64,000 nucleotides of DNA from Cynocephalus volans (lineage: Eukaryota; Chordata; Mammalia; Dermoptera; Cynocephalidae): NCBI RefSeq assembly GCF_027409185.1, contig NC_084464.1, positions 43,561,095-43,625,094 of the forward strand, in the 5' to 3' direction. The notes under the pieces are model-generated. The model did no database searches. It was not told the DNA's origin and saw nothing but the letters and a program-made list of their open reading frames with translations. The position numbers and the translations under genes were made by a program. Shown here piece by piece: positions 34,460 through 54,210 of this stretch (the first letter of the stretch is position 1; each line of letters starts with the position of its first letter).

Positions 34460-35430
34460 TAATTTTTTTAAAAAGACTGTGTATTGGCAAAAGAATAGAC
34501 AAACAAATCAAAGGAACAGAATAGAGAGCCTACACATAGACCCACATAAACACAAAGGAGCAAAGACAACACAATGGGGAAAAGATAGTCTTTTCAACAA
34601 ACAGTGCTGACACAATTGCACATCCACATACAAGAAAAATGAAATAAAAAGAGCTCTCTTGAAAGGTTGCTGTAAAAGTCATTTGAGACAGGAACAAAAA
34701 GTGCCCAGTAGGGTCACTGGCACTTAGTAAGCTCTCACACTAACATAATGGGTGGATTTCAATAACCCCAAGTCCCCTTCTCCATAAGAGTTCCACATAA
34801 AGGCTACAGTGATTCATGCCAGTCACACCCCACTCCTGCCAATCCACTGGGTAGGATGCAATATTGAAGGCACCATCAGCACAGTCACCTCAGGGGCTCT
34901 GCAGCCCCTTTACTTTGTGCATATTTTCCATAATCCCCCGCTTGTCCCTGGCTGAAGACAGAACCTCCCTCCTGCAGAGGCCAAGTGAGAATTCACATCT
35001 GATTAAGACTTTATTAGAGACTCAGGAATAATGAAAAGTGAATAAATATACACAACATAAAACTAGGTAACCTGGTTTATGTATATTTATCTTCATTCCT
35101 TTATTTCCATGATTATAAGATCCACAGCTCATCCGATACATTCGTTTTTGTTTTCTTGTTTTTCTTGTTGTTTTGGTTTTTCTTGTTATTGTTTCCTTCT
35201 CATCCAATAAATTTGAACTGACCCAAAGCCCAGTACTTTCCTTAGTTCTCACAGATGAACAAAGCCAAAATTCAGACTCTATTTTATTTACGGTTTAGGA
35301 CTACCTACTGCAAATTATTGGGGGTTAGTCCATTTTGGAGTTCATAACCTACAGCAGAACCTCGTATGGTTGAAATGCCCAGTTTTCAGGAAGGATTATT
35401 ATTGTATCATTTAGATTACACTGCAGAAGT
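34460..35430. other. No gene seen
   Basis: The interval is intergenic with a T/C-rich stretch at 35150-35195. The start (34475-34660) still resembles L1. No exon is supported. Confidence 0.4.
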
Positions 35431-35437
35431 CTCATTT

Positions 35438-36388
35438 GTTGGGGTCCCCCCCACCTCCATGGCTGCTAATCTTGCTTTTGATTTACAAATGTAGTTAGTT
35501 TAGCTTCAGTGTTAGTTGGTTATAGGTTGTTTAACCTTATCTGGATAGTTTTACATATCTGTAACAAGAGTAATTTGGGCCTCTTATGTCGCAATAATTA
35601 AGACATGAAGCCATGTAACACACTCCAATTCAAATATGAGCCGTGCATAACTCTATCACTAAGAGACATGGGGGAAAGTCCCTCTCTCCTAAAACTTTTA
35701 GAGGTTCTTGGTTTTTTCCACTAAAAACTGGGAACAAGTCAGCTATGGGGAACACGAGGTCTTTAGCCTCATCTAAAGGCTCATCAGCCCCCAAGATTGA
35801 GAACCACCGACTTCAAGTTCTCTCTGCCTAATTCGTAAACCCCTGTAAGAAAATAATCAAAGTGATTCATTTTCAGAAATTATTCAGGCCCAGTCCAAAA
35901 GTTGTCTGACTGGTTCAGCCTATTCCTGGGGATATCGCTGAATAGATAAAAGTTCTCCTTCAGATGCTAATGAGTTATTACCAGCCCTTAATTGTTTACT
36001 TCAAATGGATAAAGTTTTCCTTGAATGGTAATGAGTTAATAGCCCTTTATTGTTCTCTTCATTTCCTAGTGTTTCTCCTTTCACAGCGTTTTGGGTGGGC
36101 CTTTTTCACGGGTTTGTCCTGAGCCCTCAAAGAAATTACTTAGAAGGGAGTAATAAATCAGGGTAATCTTACATGTCATCCGGGAAGATTGTGCATCCCA
36201 ACCAATGAGGAGGCGGGGGCAGGGACTTGCGCACTAGGGAATAAATTGCTTGTTACACCCCTTTTCCGTGTACCTGCCAGTCAGACACCCGAACCTTGCA
36301 AGGCTGTAATTAAAGTCTCGCCTCGCTGTACCTCACGTCTCCGTGTCCATCCTTTGGCCTTGGATGGGTGAGAGTGTTTCTCACAACC
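35438..36388 (+). repeat. ERV LTR-like element
   Basis: The interval begins ttgttggggtcccccccacc. It has a promoter-like middle (ccaaccaatgaggaggcgg at 36199), a poly-A-like region (ggctgtaattaaagtctcgc at 36302) and ends gagagtgtttctcaca. Signals and length (about 950 bases) fit a solo class I ERV LTR. No clean target duplication was found. Confidence 0.5.
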
Positions 36389-36487
36389 CCTACTCTATGG
36401 CAGAACCCATCTTTCCCCCCAATCCAAAGTATGTCCCTAAGATACTGAGCTGGTTAGCCACTTTCCACTCTCTGGCAATCCTGCTGC

Positions 36488-36812
36488 TATGGTTTGGATA
36501 TGGTTTGTCCCCACCAAAGTGATGTTGAAATCTGATTCCCAGTGTGGCAATGTTGGGAGGTGGGTTTTAGTGGGAGGTGTTTGAGTCATGATGGTACATC
36601 CCTCATGAATAGATTAATGCCCTCCCTGGGGAGAGCAGGTTGTTGAAGAGGACCGCTTCCTCTCTCATCACGTGATCTCTTCCTGCAGCCTGAGGCCCTG
36701 GCCAGATGCAGTTGCCCAGCCTCCGGAATCGTGAGCCAAATAAAGCTCTTTTCTTGATAGATTACCCAGTCTCAGGTGTTGTTATAGCAACACAAAAAAG
36801 GACTGAGGGATG
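36488..36812 (+). repeat. MaLR LTR (MST-like), plus strand
   Basis: It starts tatggtttggatatggtttg, carries gagccaaataaagctctttt and gattacccagtctcaggtg, and ends aaaaaaggactgaggga. It is shorter than the copy at 28153 through internal deletion. Confidence 0.8.
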
Positions 36813-37675
36813 TTTTTCTGCCTGTTGACCAACTTTTACCCAGATGATCATAACTTGGACCACCTACTCCCTTCTGAGCCACCTCTGCCCACATGGCTGT
36901 GGCTGTGGCCTCCAGCCACAAAAGGACACTTCAGAATACACTGAATGAGCCCGACATCTGTACACAAGGCTCACACATGCACAGTATGAACAAGGCTTTT
37001 GCTCTAGTACAGAGGTGTGTGAAGGGAGAGCTGGCTACTTCAATAAAGCTTGACACTTGTGCCAGTGTCATACTGTCAGGAGCCAAGATTACAAGTGATA
37101 CAGAGGTGCTAGGACCTACCAGAAATAGTCAACTCCTACAACATGCACTGCAAAACAAGGTCAAGAAAAAAGGTCATCCTGGGCCAGCAAAAAGAAAGGA
37201 AAGGGAAGTAGGACCATCAGCATCAGAGCCAGGTCAGTGTGAGCTTTCACATCAGGTAGACCTGAACATGAACCCTCCCAGCCTCTACCAAAAACCAGCT
37301 GTGGAACTGGGGACAGGCACAATGAGTGCTGCACAGAACCACTTGGGCCAGGTCCCTCATCTGCAAACCAGTGATGTAATTCCTATCTTGCAGCATTGAG
37401 GTGAATAAGAAAAGACATAGTGTTAGGAATAACACACACACAACCTATGAAATGTCGGGCACCAGCGTAAAGCAAGTTCTGCCCAAACTGGAGGAACATT
37501 TTTTCTCATCAGGAGCAGTTGTTCCTGGACTGTGTCTGGGCCAGGCTGGGTGGGAGGTGGAGGCAGCAGAGTGGGGCAGGGGTATGGGCAGGGCCAGGCA
37601 CTGAAGCAGGGCCAAGCCTAGAGGGAGTCAGTTCCTGGCAGTTGGCAGCTCAGACTGATCCCTGCCTACTCACCA

Positions 37676-38530
37676 CACTCCGCCCTCTCCCTGGGCTCTC
37701 CTGGTGCTGCTGTCTTCACTTCTTCCTGCTCTCCTGGCCCCCAGCACCCCAAGGCTGGCATAGAGGAGCAGATCAGCTCCACAGGCAGCAAGAAGATGAG
37801 GTCACCCCCCAGGGTAACTGGCATCCAGGGTGAGCGTGGAGAGTGAGGGGGGCTTATACTGGCGTGGGAGAAAATCCCTAAGCCCATCCTGCAGCTCCCC
37901 ACCCTAGAGCTCTGTGCCCAGTTCCAGCTTTCAGCTCCCAGCTCCTGCCCCGCTACCCCATGCAGACCTCAGGGCTCCCTATCACCACACCCCCTCCCTC
38001 CACAGCAGCAGTCCACAAAGTCCCTGAACAGGAATTCCCTCTCACCTAACAGTTACTTACTTCTTAGGAAGAAAGGAAAGCCCCTCCTCTTTCCCATGAC
38101 CCCACATCCTTGGTCAAGGAGCTGTTATAGCCCCTGATGGGTGACCTCTACTGCCCCCAGAGTCCATGCCTAAGACAGAGCGCTAGCTTGGCTTCTCAGC
38201 ACAGATGACCCTGAAGTAATGGGGTTTAAAAGGGGAAAGGGAGGGTGGATCCTCACCTCCAGGCAGACCCTGCAACACAGCTTCCAAGGGCCTCGCCCCA
38301 TCCTGGCTTATGCTTCCTCCCCAACTCACCCCTTACCCAGGGCCCCAGCCCCACCACACAGCTGAGCTGGCCCAAGCTGAGGAGCTGCTAGAGCAGCAGC
38401 AGGGGCTATACCAGGCCCTGCAGGAAGGGCAGGGGGTTGCCTGGGAGACCCAGGACCTGAGAGGCTCAAGATCCAGAAGCTGAAGGAGCAGATGAGGGGA
38501 CACCAAGAGAGCCTAGGAGAAGCGACCTAA
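37676..38530 (+). pseudogene. MCCD1: MCCD1 remnant (mitochondrial coiled-coil domain 1)
   Basis: Position and sequence identify MCCD1, which lies just centromeric of class I/MIC and next to DDX39B in human. Two exons remain: one ending at 37829 with donor ggtgagc, and one from 38341 after ccttacccag. Human-like peptide pieces are visible: LPGLSWCCCLHFFLLSWPPA, EEQISSTGSKKM and TAELAQAEELLEQQ. Defects: no ATG at the expected start, a frame change near 37757 between the first two pieces, and an indel near 38458 that shifts the coiled-coil end so that TGA at 38481 stops it; the ancestral frame would have run to TAA at 38528. The splice phase between exons is preserved. I infer a decayed gene; an altered protein starting elsewhere is a weaker alternative. 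Confidence 0.75.
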
Positions 38531-39056
38531 GATTCCCACCAGTTCCCACATCACCCTCCAGCACCAGTAATACTGCCCACCCCTCAACACCCCCACCTCC
38601 AGCAGCCCTTTGATCAGAAATTTCCCAGCCTCTCCCAGGCCACTGAGAAAATGGAAGAGACCCCCAGGAAGGGCCAGAAACTGGGAGGTGGTGGGGGAAC
38701 CATGATCTCTGCAGTGGCTTAATCCCAACCCCCACTTTGACCCCACCCATTTGATCTCAGCTCCACAGCAGGGGACACAGGCCTCACAGGAACTTACCCT
38801 GCTTCATGTCCTAACACAGCCTCACATCCAGTAAAGTGACGGAGCACTTATACACACCAGACACGTGTTTCATTTTTAGTTTTGTTAAAAAAATTCTGAC
38901 AAATCAAGAATGGGGTTTACGAGGGTTGTGATGCAAAAGAGGGAGCCATGGGGTGGGGGTGGCAGGGGTAGGTGGCAGTAGTGTCTCCTTCACCTCCACG
39001 CTGGTGTCCTCTCCTGAAGAGGAGCAGATCGTGACATTCCAGAATGGGTGAGCCCT

Positions 39057-48321
<9,265 letters not shown>

Positions 48322-48819
48322 CTAAGAATAAGTGAAAACCAGGGGAAAGAGTCGGGGCTTGAGGAACAGCAAAGGAAGACTAGTTTCTGATAGAAGAGCT
48401 AGTGGGGGAAGAAAAAAAAAAAGATGGAAGACTTATCAGTCATGAACAGGGCCCTTCACCACCTCCTTTCCACCCCCACACTCTTCCACTTTCCCTAAAC
48501 TACGCAACCTTTACCCGAAAAGTAACAAAGACATACAAAACAAAAAAGCAAAAAGCAAACAGAATGAAAAAGTGGTCCCAGGGGAAGTGGTTAAGACACA
48601 GGTTCCCAATAGGATCAGAGTAGCTGAAACCAGGAAGTTGAAATTCCTTATAAATTCCTGATCTATAAGTAACGATAGTGAAGAAAAACAGATAATGAAA
48701 AGCAAAATATGACTAACGACTTACGGTGGAAAATAGACACAAGATAAGGACAGTCCTCAATTCTCAAAGGAAGATTGTGCTTTCCCTATATTCTCACGGT
48801 ATCGATCTCTAACTCAGCA

Positions 48820-48897
48820 GCCATCAGTGAAGGGTGATAGATTAAGGTCATCACTGCGCAAAGCGCTCACTTCTCAAAATGAAAACATCATGTGGCC
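48820..48897 (-). ncRNA. SNORD84: Box C/D snoRNA, SNORD84-like
   Basis: In the first intron of DDX39B (48276-49626), host strand. A terminal stem GGCCA / TGGC closes a 78-nt unit with C box ATGATG at 48886-48891, an internal GTGATGAC that fits a C' box, and D box CTGA before the closing stem. Human SNORD84 is 78 nt and lies near the 5' end of DDX39B, as here. The core ATCTATCACCC and the D-box side ACTGATGGC are shared with the snoRNA at 44161, suggesting an old duplication. Confidence 0.75.
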
Positions 48898-49626
48898 GCC
48901 ATCCACCTCGCACAGCTCTCCAGCCTCCTACTCCTCAGTACCCTCCTTCCATTGCTTAAGAAACCCCGGGGGACGGGGGGGTGTAAGAGAAATGGCTCGG
49001 CCGCGAGAAAACATTCATCTCTCCACCGTACAAAAAGTAAGAAGGAAGAATTGAGAAAAAAGTATCACCGCTCCGGCTTTAACAGAACCTTTACCAAGTG
49101 ACCTCGTATCGCTGATGCGCTACTCAGGTGAGAGTCCTTTCCGAGAAACACACCGCTCGTAAACATTTCAAAAGAGCTCCAAACAAGGGTGAGCAAGTGA
49201 AGGTGAGAAAATCCAAGTGGGCCCATAAGCCGTTTCCTCCTAGTGCCACCGTGAGCCGAGAGAGGGCCCAGAGGAGAGAGATGAAAACAGCCCCGCCCCC
49301 CGCAAATGTCCAGAACAAGGGGACGCCTAGCGCCGCCTTTCGTCCTCGTTGGGTCCTCCGGTAGTCGAGGGACCCACGGGAGGAGTCGGGAGCAAAGGGA
49401 ACACAATGGCGCCAAGGCCACCATCTTGGATTGGGCCCCCTTAGCTTCCCTGCCTCCCCCCAGGAACTCTTTGCTCTTAAAAGGAATACACGCAATGGAA
49501 ATAAAGACCCAATTAGGCCCCGAAGACAAGACGATCGCCTGTGGACGGGGTATCAGGAATCCATGCGACAGGATGACCACGGACAAGCGCAGATGGAGAC
49601 GGATGGTAGCAAAAGCCGAAGCTTAC

Positions 49627-49790
49627 CTGAGCACGGCAAGCACGTATGGCGGCAGCAACAGCAACGAAAAGGGGGATCTGCCTTCACTTCCGGCTCTCGG
49701 CCTCCCTCTGCCTCGGCCTCCCGCCTTCTCGGCTGCCAGGGCGCAGGCGCAAGACACCGAAGAAAGGCCCTTCCGCGCGCTCTAGAGTTG
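49627..49790 (-). promoter_or_regulatory. DDX39B: DDX39B untranslated first exon and promoter
   Basis: A strong donor (TGCTCAG followed by GTAAGC) ends an exon at 49627, and an acceptor just before the ATG (48276-48277) receives it. The sequence upstream is GC-rich with an ETS-like acttccgg at 49684-49692 and no TATA box, typical of a housekeeping promoter. The exact transcription start cannot be fixed; 49790 is an estimate. YY1-like sites (caccatcttgg, 49421) lie inside the first intron. Confidence 0.6.
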
Positions 49791-49799
49791 TCTTTGGAA

Positions 49800-51105
49800 A
49801 ATGCCTGTCTGAAATTTTTTTTAAGCCACTTCTAACTCCTCCATTACTGCAGGTAACAACAGGCATAAAGAAAACTAACATATCCTTCCACTGTTATCTT
49901 TCTTCTCTTGTACTGCAATTCTGTGTCCCTGCCTCTTCGTTTAGGTTTTTGCTAGGCAGGTCTTCTCTCTGGGCACCCCTCTGTGGGAGCGGGAGGAACG
50001 TGGGTGGTGGGGGCTCCGAGTTCCCACGGGGTCCTTGGCCCGGTAGTCAAGGTGACCTGCGGACTGCTGGGCTAGCGCTAGGGAACGGCCGGCCGCACCT
50101 GAGGGGAGGGAAGAGACTGGTCTTAGGGCACTGGAGTGAGCCGTGCTCAGAGGTTCTGCCCCGACCCTTTCCCAGCCGTGGGGACGCTTAGCGGCATTTG
50201 CCCAAAGAGATGTCGGTAGATGTAGCTGATGCCTTGGGGAGGGTGAGCAGGAGGTGAGTCAGGAAGGTGTTCTGAATCTACCGAGTGAGATACTGGATCT
50301 GGATTCTGCCTCAAGTGTTAAAAATAAATGGTAGGGCTTAAGGGCTCTACAACATTCCATAAATATTGTTAATTCGAGCAGAATATTCTTAGGGCCGCCT
50401 CAACAGTCCAATTGTTCAGTCTGGATTTTTTCCTGAAACATTTGACGTCCCCCTCGTTGAGATGCTACAAAAGGCAGACGTGATATCCTGCTGCTTTAAT
50501 AAAAATGACAACAAACGTTTGACCTTTTTCCTGTTAGCACATTTAGCCATTTAACACTAAGGAGTAGGAAACGTATTCCCATTTTATAGACAAGAAAATA
50601 GAGAAGGAAAGGAACATATCCAAAGTAATGCAGCTAGTAAGGTGACAGCCAGGATGTAAACACCTCTAATTCTCTATTGTATCCTGCCTCTCTGCTTAAA
50701 GAATCTGGTTAATAAATACACTATGGATTACCACATTGGTTCAAGTCCCTGGGCAGGCTTGTCTCCTGTGGCGAAGAGCGATAACTGATTCAAGGATGAT
50801 GTCATAGAAGGGCAGTTTTCCCAACCCTACATATCATTTAATTTATTTAACAGTGTTATCAACTGCCTGCCCTGTTCCAAGTGCTGTCCTTGGGTCTGGG
50901 GACACAGCAATGAACAGCCCTGTCCTCACAGGGTTTACATAACAAGGGAGACAACACATCAACACATAAATATAATGATTTGTTTTTGTTTCTCTAACAA
51001 GTTTCAAAGGACAGCACTTTGGGGTGTTTTGGGAAATAGTAAAAAAAACAGGAGAGTGCCTGAAAATGAGAAATGATGAGACAAAAGGAGGCTGCTTTGA
51101 CACAC
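49800..51105. other. DDX39B-ATP6V1G2 intergenic region with MIR-like repeats
   Basis: No gene is supported. GC-rich sequence at 49960-50210 is the upstream flank of DDX39B. MIR-like text follows at about 50540-50700 (cattttatagacaagaaaat with gcagctagtaaggtgacag) and another old repeat at 50830-50960. In human, read-through transcripts join ATP6V1G2 and DDX39B across this interval. Confidence 0.5.
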
Positions 51106-51127
51106 CAGTTGATTTTTCCATAGTTAT

Positions 51128-51133
51128 TTTATT
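51128..51133 (-). promoter_or_regulatory. ATP6V1G2: Poly-A signal of ATP6V1G2
   Basis: AATAAA on the minus strand, about 910 bases after the stop codon, fits the end of a long 3' UTR. Confidence 0.65.
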
Positions 51134-51589
51134 GCACTTTTTTAATGTTACAAAGGGAAAGCAAGGCTTAGAGGATGTAGAAAGGAAGGCCATGCATACA
51201 AGGGGACACAGCATCACTTAAAATCTCAAGAAACACTGAGCATGTAATGGGTATTTGGAGAAATAGGAAAAGGGTACAATCCTATAAAGAGAAAGACCAG
51301 CATAAAAGAAACAAAGAGAGGCTAACAGATGCAGTATTATCTACTTGGAGCCATAGTAGAGGGACTAAATGAGGTCATCATTTCATCTTCTCAGGGATCA
51401 TAAGGTTTCAGGGAAAAGAAATGGGAGGACAACCAATTCTTCAGAGCAATACTAAGGTCACACAATGAATGAGTGGAATTAGAGAGCCACTGACAAGTGA
51501 AACAGCTGTATTTAAGTTTTGTTAGGTAAGTAGGGGTTGGTAATATCACAGGGTTGCCAATTTATTGAATCACAGCTCCCACACACCAG

Positions 51590-51790
51590 AAACCACGCTA
51601 AACTCTTTATAGAATGATTCCTAATCATTGCAGCAACCCCAAAAGGTAGACACTGTTATTATTATTCCAGTTTCACAGAGGAGGACATTGAGGCTACCAC
51701 ATTAAGTAGCTTGCCCCAGTTGCACAGCCAGCAGTGGCAGAGTCAGGAGAGGGACCCAAGTTTACCAGGCTCTGAGGTCAGGGTGTTTTC
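51590..51790. repeat. MIR SINE in the ATP6V1G2 3' region
   Basis: The MIR core is recognisable in tattccagtttcacagagga, gaggctaccacattaagtag and ccagttgcacagccagcag. It would lie within the 3' UTR if that extends to 51128. Confidence 0.7.
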
Positions 51791-52044
51791 CACATCCCTA
51801 CTTCCCCATGCTACAAATTTCACAAAGAAGGTGAATGAGAGTGACTTGGGAATTTACAATGTCCTTGAGGATTAAAGAGCAACAGGGGGATTCAGATCTG
51901 AGCACAGGAGAACTATTGGATCTCGCCTCCTGGGATTTCCAGGGAATGGAAAAGAGTAAAGGATTATGGTGGGATGTGATATTGATTTGAGAGATTTCTT
52001 TGAGGGAGGAAACTGGCAGGAGGAGTCAGGGCCTATGGTGGGTC

Positions 52045-53127
52045 CTAGGCAGCAATACGGTAGTTGGGGTGGACTTGGGGCCTGACGTCACAGACCATGC
52101 CAAGAAGTTGGGCCAAGACACGCTCTCGGTTTCTTTGCTGGGAGCTCTGCATGCCCTGTACCTGGCGTCTTGTAGCCTGCTCCACCTCAGCCGACAGGTT
52201 CCCCTGGGAGCCCATGGCCTGGGGGGTGTGGAAAGGGTGGAAGAGAGAACGGAAAAAAGCAGAAACAGAGACAGAAGGGTACAGGCATGTCGAGGAAAAG
52301 ATCCTGGAGTCAAGAAGAAAATCCCTCACAGAAACTGCCCCCATCCCACAAAAATATTCAGACACCAAAGAGACCAACACAATCCCTTTTCCTCTAAGAC
52401 CTGACATTCAACTTCATCCTAAAACAGAATGTAAAATGCCCACCACCTCACAATCTATGACCGTAAAACTCTGCCCTCCACCCCAAATGTAAATGTCCTT
52501 CAAAATTCTCAGACTCTCTTACATATCACAAAGCCCTACTAACGTTGTGGTCCTTTCCAGTGTCCCCTCAGCCTTCTACCACAATATTTTCTTGTTGAGT
52601 CACCCTGTACACACCTCACCAGATGCACCCACCAACTTGCATCCGAGGGTCCCATCCCAGTTTCCCCACAACTCACCGCCTGCTGCTTGCTCTGGAATTC
52701 CTGCTCTCGCTCTCTGCGGTATTGCTCCACCTCCATCTGTGCCTCCTCCTTGGCTTGCTTCAGACGCCGGGCCTTTCCTGGAGGAAGACGTAAGGACAGT
52801 GTGTGGGGGTAGACCCCCCCAAAAAAAGTGATAGTAGGAGTCAATCCTTTATAAAAAGTTATTCTGCCTTCTCCCAGCCAACCAGGTGCTAGATTCTAAC
52901 ACCCACACATTTCTTCCCTCCTGACCGGCCTCCAGCCCCCACCCCTCTCCCCACCAGCCTTGGATTTTCCTAAAGACTCAAATGTTGCGGTCCCCTACCC
53001 CCAATTTTCTTTCCAGACTCCTAAGGGAGGGAAGAGGAGACTCACTCTTTCTGGCATCAGCCACTTTCTCAGCTGCCCGCTTCTCAGCTTGCAGGAGCTG
53101 TTGGATGCCCTGGGTCTGACTGGCCAT
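52045..53127 (-). CDS. ATP6V1G2: V-type proton ATPase subunit G2
   Basis: Three exons (53046-53127, 52677-52777 and 52045-52218) join with GT-AG sites to 118 residues, the human length. The protein begins MASQTQGIQQLLQAEKRAAE and ends in VHPNYRIAA before TAG at 52045. It is a charged, mostly helical stalk subunit of the V1 sector, forming a peripheral stator with subunit E; the G2 isoform is enriched in neurons. The ATG at 53127 was chosen because it matches the family start; an in-frame upstream ATG exists but its extension is not conserved in the family. It is transcribed away from NFKBIL1 and toward DDX39B. Confidence 0.95.
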
Positions 53128-53134
53128 TTCTGTC

Positions 53135-54205
53135 GTTATGGCAGATGCTGTTTCGAATGCTACCAAAGTACCAGATGGCTCCCGCCCCTTACTTCTCCTC
53201 CTCCAGCTCGTTCCTGCGGTCCTCCACTACCCCTGGGTCTTAGTGCTCCCCTGTTCGCTCAGCCTCCTGCACCGGGTGTCTCCCCCAATCTGATCCTCCC
53301 ATTGATGACTGGCCTTCCTTTCCCACATCTCACTCAGGCAGTACCCAGAAGGGCCGCCTGGGAGCAGCAGAGACCAGGCCCAAATCTTCCCGTCAACGAC
53401 GCAGCAGGTGCAGGTCCTTTCCAGTAGGGAAGGTCTAGGGATGCGGGGAAGGTTGGGGAGAAGTATTTGGATGGGAGGAGAAGAGCCTGATTGATGGTCT
53501 CAGAGAAGGAGGCATAGTGGGGTTGAGAGTGGGGTGAGAAGATAAGGATGTCTTCGTAAGCCTTGTACTGCGAAAAGAGTATTCTGGGCTTCTCTTAATT
53601 TTCCCGACTTTTGTTCCTCTCTCGCTCCCGTTTCCATTTCCATCTTTTTCTACATGTTTCCCAAGTCCAAACTTCTGCATCCATCCCACTTGCCCTGTCC
53701 TACGATTGTCTACTTATATCTTTTCGTGTCTGTGTTTTTCTCTTTTTTGAACTGTCCCTGTTCTTGGCCTCACTGTGGTTTTTGTTTTCCATTTCCATTA
53801 TTATTTTTACCCTAGCTCCACTGTTTTCTCTTTCTCTTCTCTTTTCGTCCATCACCGAACCATTTCCTCTCTCCGCCTCGTTGGGAGAGGCGTGGATTAA
53901 CCTCCAAACAGCCCTTCTTTCTCCCCTTCCTCGCCTCGCCTTTCGAAGTCTTCCGCTTTGAGGCGGACCCTTTATCTTAAGTTCCTAGCTTTCCCTCCGG
54001 AGGCCAGACCGAGAAACCACCTTGTTGGGGCGGAATGACCTACGGTAATGCGCCTCACAGCTCATTTCCGCCCTTCCCCTGCGTCTCCGCTACGCCATTT
54101 CCGCCGGCCTGGAGTATCTCCGCCCTTCCCGCCTCCCTTCTTCGAGCGTCTTAAACACAGGCCTCCGGCCTGCAGCCCTGGGGATACTTGGGGGGCGGGG
54201 TGCAG
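53135..54205. promoter_or_regulatory. Bidirectional promoter interval ATP6V1G2 / NFKBIL1
   Basis: About 1 kb separates the two divergent start codons. The NFKBIL1-proximal part (53990-54150) has no TATA box but several ETS-type ttccgc elements (ctcatttccgccc at 54061, gccatttccgccgg at 54094, tctccgccctt at 54117) and a YY1-compatible cgccattt. The middle is pyrimidine-rich (53600-53850). The 5' UTR exon of ATP6V1G2 cannot be delimited. Confidence 0.6.
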
Positions 54206-54210
54206 GTCTG

